The notes below the pieces were generated by a model that worked only from the letters and a program-made list of their open reading frames with translations, was not told the origin of the DNA and did not search any database. Below are positions 60,387 to 64,000 of a DNA stretch of 64,000 nucleotides, one piece after another. The DNA is taken from NCBI GenBank assembly GCA_965242615.1, contig CBDESR010000005.1, positions 682,001 to 746,000 of the forward strand, given 5' to 3'. Numbering within the stretch: position 1 is the first letter of the stretch; every line of letters starts with the position of its first letter. Origin of the DNA: CBDBCU01 sp965242615 (lineage in GTDB: Bacteria > Chloroflexota > Dehalococcoidia > Lucifugimonadales > UBA3495). The translations under genes were made by a program, and so were the position numbers.

Positions 60387-60404
60387 ACCGTCATTCCCAC
60401 GAAA
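60387..60404. repeat. Half copy of the dispersed repeat
   Basis: ACCGTCATTCCCACGAAA matches one arm of the repeat at 46260 and others; the second arm is missing. Confidence 0.6.
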
Positions 60405-60434
60405 TATGCAATGGCCCTGATGACGCCGCCCCCC

Positions 60435-60462
60435 TTGCCCCGGCCGCCCGGCGTGTTATACT
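60435..60462 (+). promoter_or_regulatory. Promoter giving a leaderless message
   Basis: TTGCCC (60435-60440), a 16-base spacer and TATACT (60457-60462). The expected start is on the ATG at 60469, which supports that start codon. Confidence 0.55.
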
Positions 60463-60468
60463 TCCCCT

Positions 60469-60954
60469 ATGCTTTACCAACTCCCGCCCGCCGGCCAGCA
60501 AATCCTCCGGGCATTCCTCAAATCCTGGCTCAAATGGACTACCCTCCTCCCGGTAGTTATGCCCTTGGGCTTGGCCCTGTTCCTCGCCCTCCTGTACGCC
60601 TTGGCGAACCTTCCCCCCGCGGCCGCCGCCGACCTAATCCTCAACAGCCTGGGCGAATCCTACCTCAGCCTGGCATTGCCGGCCGCCCAGTTCTGGATAA
60701 CCGCCTACCTGCTGGCGGCCCTATGCTTCGTAACCGGCTGGGAATCCGCCCGCCCGGACTCTTGGCTCCTGCCAACCCTCGCCCTCCAATCCTGGACCAC
60801 CCGGCTGGAGCGGCTCCTTCGGCTCCGGCATCTCCCCCTCCCGGCGGCCCCGGCCCATGCGCCGTCCCTCCACCGCCGCCGCTGCTTCCCGCCCGGCCCC
60901 ACCGGGCTGCAACCGCCGGCCACCCTGACCGGCGCAATGCCCCTCCTGGAATAA
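60469..60954 (+). CDS. Small membrane protein
   Basis: 161 residues with two or three hydrophobic segments (about 28-47 and 67-90) and a Pro/Arg-rich tail. The promoter directly upstream supports the start. A 217-residue Pro-rich frame over the same DNA (60411-61064) is less likely: it starts upstream of the promoter and lacks any domain. No family recognised. Confidence 0.55.
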   Translation: MLYQLPPAGQQILRAFLKSWLKWTTLLPVVMPLGLALFLALLYALANLPPAAAADLILNSLGESYLSLALPAAQFWITAYLLAALCFVTGWESARPDSWLLPTLALQSWTTRLERLLRLRHLPLPAAPAHAPSLHRRRCFPPGPTGLQPPATLTGAMPLLE

Positions 60955-61080
60955 CCGGCCAACCTTCCCCGGTTCCCCCTTGCCCCCGGCGCGCCCTGGC
61001 GGCCGGGCTGCCCTTGGCGGCCGCCCTCGCCCCCAATTCCCGCCGCCGCCGGCAAGAAACTTAACCAGGAGTGTGCAATA

Positions 61081-61533
61081 ATGAGTCACAAATGTCGCGG
61101 GCCCAGTTGCTGCCGCACCTTGGGCTTGCGGAGCCAATGCCAGTCCTGCAACCAGTCCAACGAGCGGGCGGCCCACAAGCGCCGGATGAACCGCATCTTT
61201 GAGCGGTTGCCCAAGAGCAGTCATTGGCGGCAAACCGCCCATAAACATCTCGGAGATGGCGGGCTAACTCCCACCATCATAGCCGAAACCTTGGAAGCGC
61301 CTACGGAGGTAGAGCAGCAAACTAGGCGCAACCGCACTCCCGTTGCGTTTTATCGGTATTATCCGAAGGGCGCGCGAGAGATTGCTCACTTGAGCAACGC
61401 TCCTGAGGGAGCGTGGTTCAGGGTGGTTACGGAGAATGGAGCTTTGTACACTGCCTTCCGAGACAGTGATACTGAAAGGTTAGGAGGACGCGCGTCATGC
61501 CCCACCCCCAACACCAAACTCAACCGGCCCTGA
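61081..61533 (+). CDS. Cysteine-rich small protein of unknown function
   Basis: 150 residues. The first 30 residues carry five cysteines (CRGPSCCRTLG, CQSCNQSN) suggesting a zinc site; the central part is basic and a beta-rich segment follows (FYRYYPKGAREIAHLS...WFRVVTENGALYTAF). CCAGGAGTG precedes the ATG. Its 3' end overlaps the next gene by 37 bases in another frame, so the two are coupled. Confidence 0.55.
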   Translation: MSHKCRGPSCCRTLGLRSQCQSCNQSNERAAHKRRMNRIFERLPKSSHWRQTAHKHLGDGGLTPTIIAETLEAPTEVEQQTRRNRTPVAFYRYYPKGAREIAHLSNAPEGAWFRVVTENGALYTAFRDSDTERLGGRASCPTPNTKLNRP

Positions 61534-61964
61534 CCGGTATCGACCTAGCCCACGATGGGGAATCCGATACCCTCTGGGTCGGCAACGGCGGCCCGGTTCC
61601 CAACGGGATGAACCTCTCCCCGGGCTGTCTGGTCTTTTTTGACTCTTGGTGCGAAAACGCCAACGCCTTCACCTTCGACGACGCCCGGGAGCTGCTCCTC
61701 CCCATCCTGCAAGGCCAAGTAACCGGAGAAATCCGCTACGAAGGCCCGGATGATGACGCCGTTATGACCTACAACCCGGAAACCGATACCCTCCGCCTCC
61801 GCAACGGCCGCCCGGACGGGGAACGCAAAGATATTTTCCCCGGTTGCAGCGTCTTTATGGAGGACGCGCGTGGTCTAGTCTCCAGCCTGACCCTGGAGCG
61901 CGCCGCTGAGCTTCTGCTGCCGGTCTTGACTGATGAGCCTGCTGACGGGGATGGCGGCGGTTAG
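61497..61964 (+). CDS. Protein with two related ~55-residue repeats
   Basis: 155 residues. Two units are recognisable: SDTLWVGNGGPVPNGMNLSP...CLVFFD...AFTFDDARELLLPIL and TDTLRLRNGRPDGERKDIFP...CSVFMED...SLTLERAAELLLPVL. Each has a beta hairpin and a helix, recalling small DUF2283-like beta units, but the match is not certain. GGAGGA sits upstream of the ATG. Overlaps the preceding cysteine-rich gene. The gene-free region that follows holds a large hairpin, a promoter and the T-box leader. Confidence 0.65.
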   Translation: MPHPQHQTQPALTGIDLAHDGESDTLWVGNGGPVPNGMNLSPGCLVFFDSWCENANAFTFDDARELLLPILQGQVTGEIRYEGPDDDAVMTYNPETDTLRLRNGRPDGERKDIFPGCSVFMEDARGLVSSLTLERAAELLLPVLTDEPADGDGGG

Positions 61965-61984
61965 GCGGCCGCGGTTCCGTTTGC

Positions 61985-62060
61985 TTTTAGGGTACGGTCT
62001 TTTCAACTTTACGATTTTTCCGTAAAGTTCTCGAGTCGGTAAAGCCACCGTACCCTAAAA
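61985..62060. repeat. 76-bp nested inverted repeat
   Basis: Outer arms TTTTAGGGTACGGT (61985-61998) and ACCGTACCCTAAAA (62047-62060) are perfect; CTTT/AAAG extends the stem after a two-base bulge; the inner arms AACTTTACG (62005-62013) and CGTAAAGTT (62021-62029) form a second stem. It could terminate transcription of the upstream pair or be a MITE. No target duplication was recognised. Confidence 0.75.
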
Positions 62061-62087
62061 CCAAATGGAATACCCCAAATCCCCCAG

Positions 62088-62116
62088 TTGACAACCCCCG
62101 TTTTCCCTGTTATCAT
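62088..62116 (+). promoter_or_regulatory. Promoter of the T-box/ilvB transcript
   Basis: Perfect TTGACA (62088-62093), a 17-base spacer and TATCAT (62111-62116), with a start near 62123. Confidence 0.75.
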
Positions 62117-62122
62117 TCCTAA

Positions 62123-62407
62123 AGTCTATTTATCCCGCAATGAAAGGGAGTATTAAGAGCGCTTAGCCCCCAGAGAGCCGGCGTTTGCTGCAAGCCGGCG
62201 GTCCCAAGCCTCCCAACTCGCCCTGGAGCGGCCCCGCCTGAACCATTAAAGAAAGTAGGGCGCGGCGGTTAAGCCCCGTTATCGGTTCCAAAGTTGTTCC
62301 CGGTCTATCCCCCGACCGGCTGCCGCCGGCGCGGGATGTCTGGGAAAAGAAGGGTGGTACCGCGGGATATTTACGCCCGTCCCTTCAGTGGGGACGGGTT
62401 TTGTTTT
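62123..62407 (+). ncRNA. T-box riboswitch upstream of ilvB
   Basis: The leader senses uncharged tRNA and lets transcription continue when it is bound. The T-box sequence AGGGTGGTACCGCG is at 62351-62364, directly before the terminator. Stem I features are present: GGGAG (62146-62150) with CTCCC (about 62210), and the distal-loop segment AGAGAGCCGGCGTTTGCTGC (62172-62191). The GAAAGTAGGGCGCGGCGG segment near 62251 is another common T-box leader feature. I could not assign the specifier codon with confidence; branched-chain (Ile, Val or Leu) is expected from the gene controlled. Confidence 0.92.
62376..62407 (+). terminator. T-box attenuator terminator
   Basis: CCCGTCCC (62376-62383), loop TTCAGTG, GGGACGGG (62391-62398), then TTTTGTTTT. 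Perfect 8-bp stem with a T-tract; the antiterminator formed by the T-box sequence would compete with it. Confidence 0.92.
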
Positions 62408-62455
62408 GCCCGACCCCCCATTAACTATCTGCCGCGGAAAACTAGAGGAAAACTG

Positions 62456-64000
62456 ATGGAACTGACCGGCGCGGAAATCGTTTGTGAAAGCCTGCTCCAG
62501 GAAGGAGTGGAGGTTATTTTCGGCTTGCCCGGCGGCGCGGTATTGCCCTTTTACGGCGCCCTCAGCGGCTACCCCCAACTGCGCCACATCCTGGTCCGCC
62601 ACGAACAGGCCGCAGCCATGGCCGCCGATGGCTACGCCCGGGCCACCGGCAAAGTCGGCGTCTGCACCGCCACCTCCGGCCCCGGCGCCACCAACCTGGC
62701 TACCGGCATCGCCGGCGCAATGATGGACTCCATCCCGATGGTCGCCATCACCGGCCAGGTGCCGCGCCCCGCCATCGGCCGCGATGCCTTTCAGGAAACC
62801 GACATCACCGGCATTACCCTGCCCATCACCAAGCACAATATGCTGGTTATGGAAGTCAAGGACATTGCCCCGGCGGTCAAAGAGGCTTTTTACATCGCCC
62901 GCACCGGCCGGCCCGGCCCGGTGCTGCTCGACATTCCCAAGGATGTGCTGGCTGGCGACCGGATGCCCTTTGTCTGGCCCGAAAGCGTCAACCTGCCCGG
63001 CTACTATCCCCCCGGCCCGGCTGATGACCTCCAGATTTCCCAGGCTTGCGACCTGATTAACGCCGCCCGCCGTCCCATCATCCTGGCCGGCCACGGCGTC
63101 CTCATCTCCCACGCCTACCCGGAACTGAAAAAACTGGCGGAAAAAGCCCAGATACCGGTCATCACCACCCTGTTGGGCATCGGCTCTTTCCCCACCGACC
63201 ACCTGCTCCATGTCGGAATGCCCGGAATGCACGGCATGGCTTACGCCAGCTTGGCCATTGACAAAGCCGACCTGCTGGTCTCCCTGGGGATGCGCTTTGA
63301 CGACCGGGTAACCGGCCGCCTCTCCGACTTTGCCCCCAACGCCCAAGTGGTTCATGTGGACATCGACCCCTCGGAGTTTCACAAGAATGTCAAAGCCACC
63401 GTCCCGGTGTTGGGCGAACTGAAACAGGTACTCAATCAGATGCTGCCTCTGGTGGAACGGCAGACCCATACGGATTGGGTGCAGTATATTGACACCCTGC
63501 GCGCGGAACATCCCTCCCACCAAATCCGCCAGACCAACGAACTGCTGCCCCAATATGTGCTGAAACAGCTTTCCGAAGTCACCGGCGGCAACGCCATAAT
63601 CGTAACCGGCGTCGGCCAGCACCAAATGTGGGCGGCCCAGCATTACGATTTCCAGCAGCCTAACACCCTGCTGACCTCCGGCGGTTTGGGCGCCATGGGC
63701 TTCGAGGTTCCCGCCGCCCTCGGCGCCAAAGTGGGCCGCCCCGACCAGATGGTCTGGTCCATCGCCGGCGATGGCGGCTTTCAGATGACGATGTGCGACT
63801 TGGCTACCGCCGTGGAAAACAACATCGATGTCAAGTTCGCCATCCTCAACAATGGCAACTTGGGAATGGTGCGCCAGTGGCAGGACTTTTTCTATGAAAA
63901 AGACCACTTCGCCACCGTCTACTCCGGCAACCCGGACTTCGTAAAACTGGCCGAAGCCTACGGCATCGCCGGCTTGCGGGTTACTGATAAATCCCAGGTT
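62456..64000 (+). CDS. ilvB: Acetolactate synthase large subunit (3' end cut by window edge)
   Basis: 515 residues to the edge of an enzyme usually about 560-590 long. It condenses pyruvate to acetolactate (or with 2-oxobutyrate) using ThDP, FAD and magnesium in valine, leucine and isoleucine synthesis. The catalytic Glu is in RHEQAAAMAADGYARATG; SGPGATNLATGIAGA, SIPMVAITGQVP and the FAD region follow; the ThDP motif begins IAGDGGFQMTMCDLATAVENN. The ATG at 62456 follows AGAGGAAAA. Transcription is controlled by the T-box leader. The long opposite-strand ORF is a shadow. Confidence 0.97.
   Translation, partial: MELTGAEIVCESLLQEGVEVIFGLPGGAVLPFYGALSGYPQLRHILVRHEQAAAMAADGYARATGKVGVCTATSGPGATNLATGIAGAMMDSIPMVAITGQVPRPAIGRDAFQETDITGITLPITKHNMLVMEVKDIAPAVKEAFYIARTGRPGPVLLDIPKDVLAGDRMPFVWPESVNLPGYYPPGPADDLQISQACDLINAARRPIILAGHGVLISHAYPELKKLAEKAQIPVITTLLGIGSFPTDHLLHVGMPGMHGMAYASLAIDKADLLVSLGMRFDDRVTGRLSDFAPNAQVVHVDIDPSEFHKNVKATVPVLGELKQVLNQMLPLVERQTHTDWVQYIDTLRAEHPSHQIRQTNELLPQYVLKQLSEVTGGNAIIVTGVGQHQMWAAQHYDFQQPNTLLTSGGLGAMGFEVPAALGAKVGRPDQMVWSIAGDGGFQMTMCDLATAVENNIDVKFAILNNGNLGMVRQWQDFFYEKDHFATVYSGNPDFVKLAEAYGIAGLRVTDKSQV

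Noticed and set aside
60411..61064. 217-residue Pro-rich ORF
   Set aside because: Starts upstream of a well-formed promoter and overlaps the likelier 60469 membrane gene; composition is low-complexity.
62279..63907. 542-residue minus-strand ORF
   Set aside because: Antisense to ilvB and to the T-box terminator region.

Overview
The window is a GC-rich bacterial chromosome segment with housekeeping genes on both strands: dnaJ, ftsH, der, plsY, gpsA, rsfS, ndk, tsaB/tsaE, thiL, topA, dprA and T-box-controlled ilvB. It also holds a large accessory fraction. The combination of an SBP56-type protein, LigB-type dioxygenase, CaiB-type CoA-transferase, DUF4349 and DUF4350 proteins, DUF433/DUF5615 and HicBA toxin-antitoxin pairs and a T-box on ilvB suggests a Chloroflexota-like organism, perhaps an environmental or host-associated heterotroph. 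That placement is inference from gene content, not from a marker-gene tree.

Layout. 0-9 kb: dnaJ (cut by the left edge), a large solitary adenine methylase with a possible nuclease domain, an SBP56 protein with a membrane partner, an arylsulfotransferase-family propeller and an SDR whose catalytic Ser/Tyr are missing. 9-23.4 kb: a coiled-coil repeat protein, ftsH, an MBL hydrolase, a GT-C glycosyltransferase with a DUF4349 lipoprotein, a group of small proteins, der-plsY, a zinc-ribbon/winged-helix pair and gpsA. 23.4-24.6 kb: a non-coding region with dispersed repeats, a candidate ~500-nt structured RNA gene and a MITE. 24.6-28.5 kb: a three-gene S49 peptidase/DUF4350/lipoprotein operon. 28.6-40 kb: an accessory, defence-like region with an AAA ATPase plus TOPRIM pair (the TOPRIM gene is broken by a MITE), two HicBA modules, a composite REase-MTase-MTase-REase operon and a DUF433/DUF5615 pair, interleaved with metabolic genes. 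40-56.6 kb: an Asp-box propeller, acyl-CoA ligase and alpha/beta hydrolase under mirrored divergent promoters, a second copy of the structured RNA, rsfS/ndk, thiL-tsaE-tsaB, a CoA-transferase, an FMN hydroxyacid oxidase and sugar kinases. 56.6-64 kb: topA-dprA, small unknown genes, a large hairpin and the T-box leader of ilvB (cut by the right edge).

The most unusual finding is a pair of homologous non-coding genes, about 23807-24306 (+) and 46361-46835 (-). Each lies behind a TTGACA-17-CATAAT promoter, shares a 55-nt block with two mismatches, and ends in an 11-bp hairpin whose differences between copies are compensatory. I do not recognise the RNA; hallmarks of tmRNA, RNase P RNA and SRP RNA were looked for and not found. 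Next is a 140-bp MITE with 8-bp target duplication that splits the TOPRIM effector of an OLD/PARIS-like two-gene system; removing it and one duplicate restores a clean reading frame.
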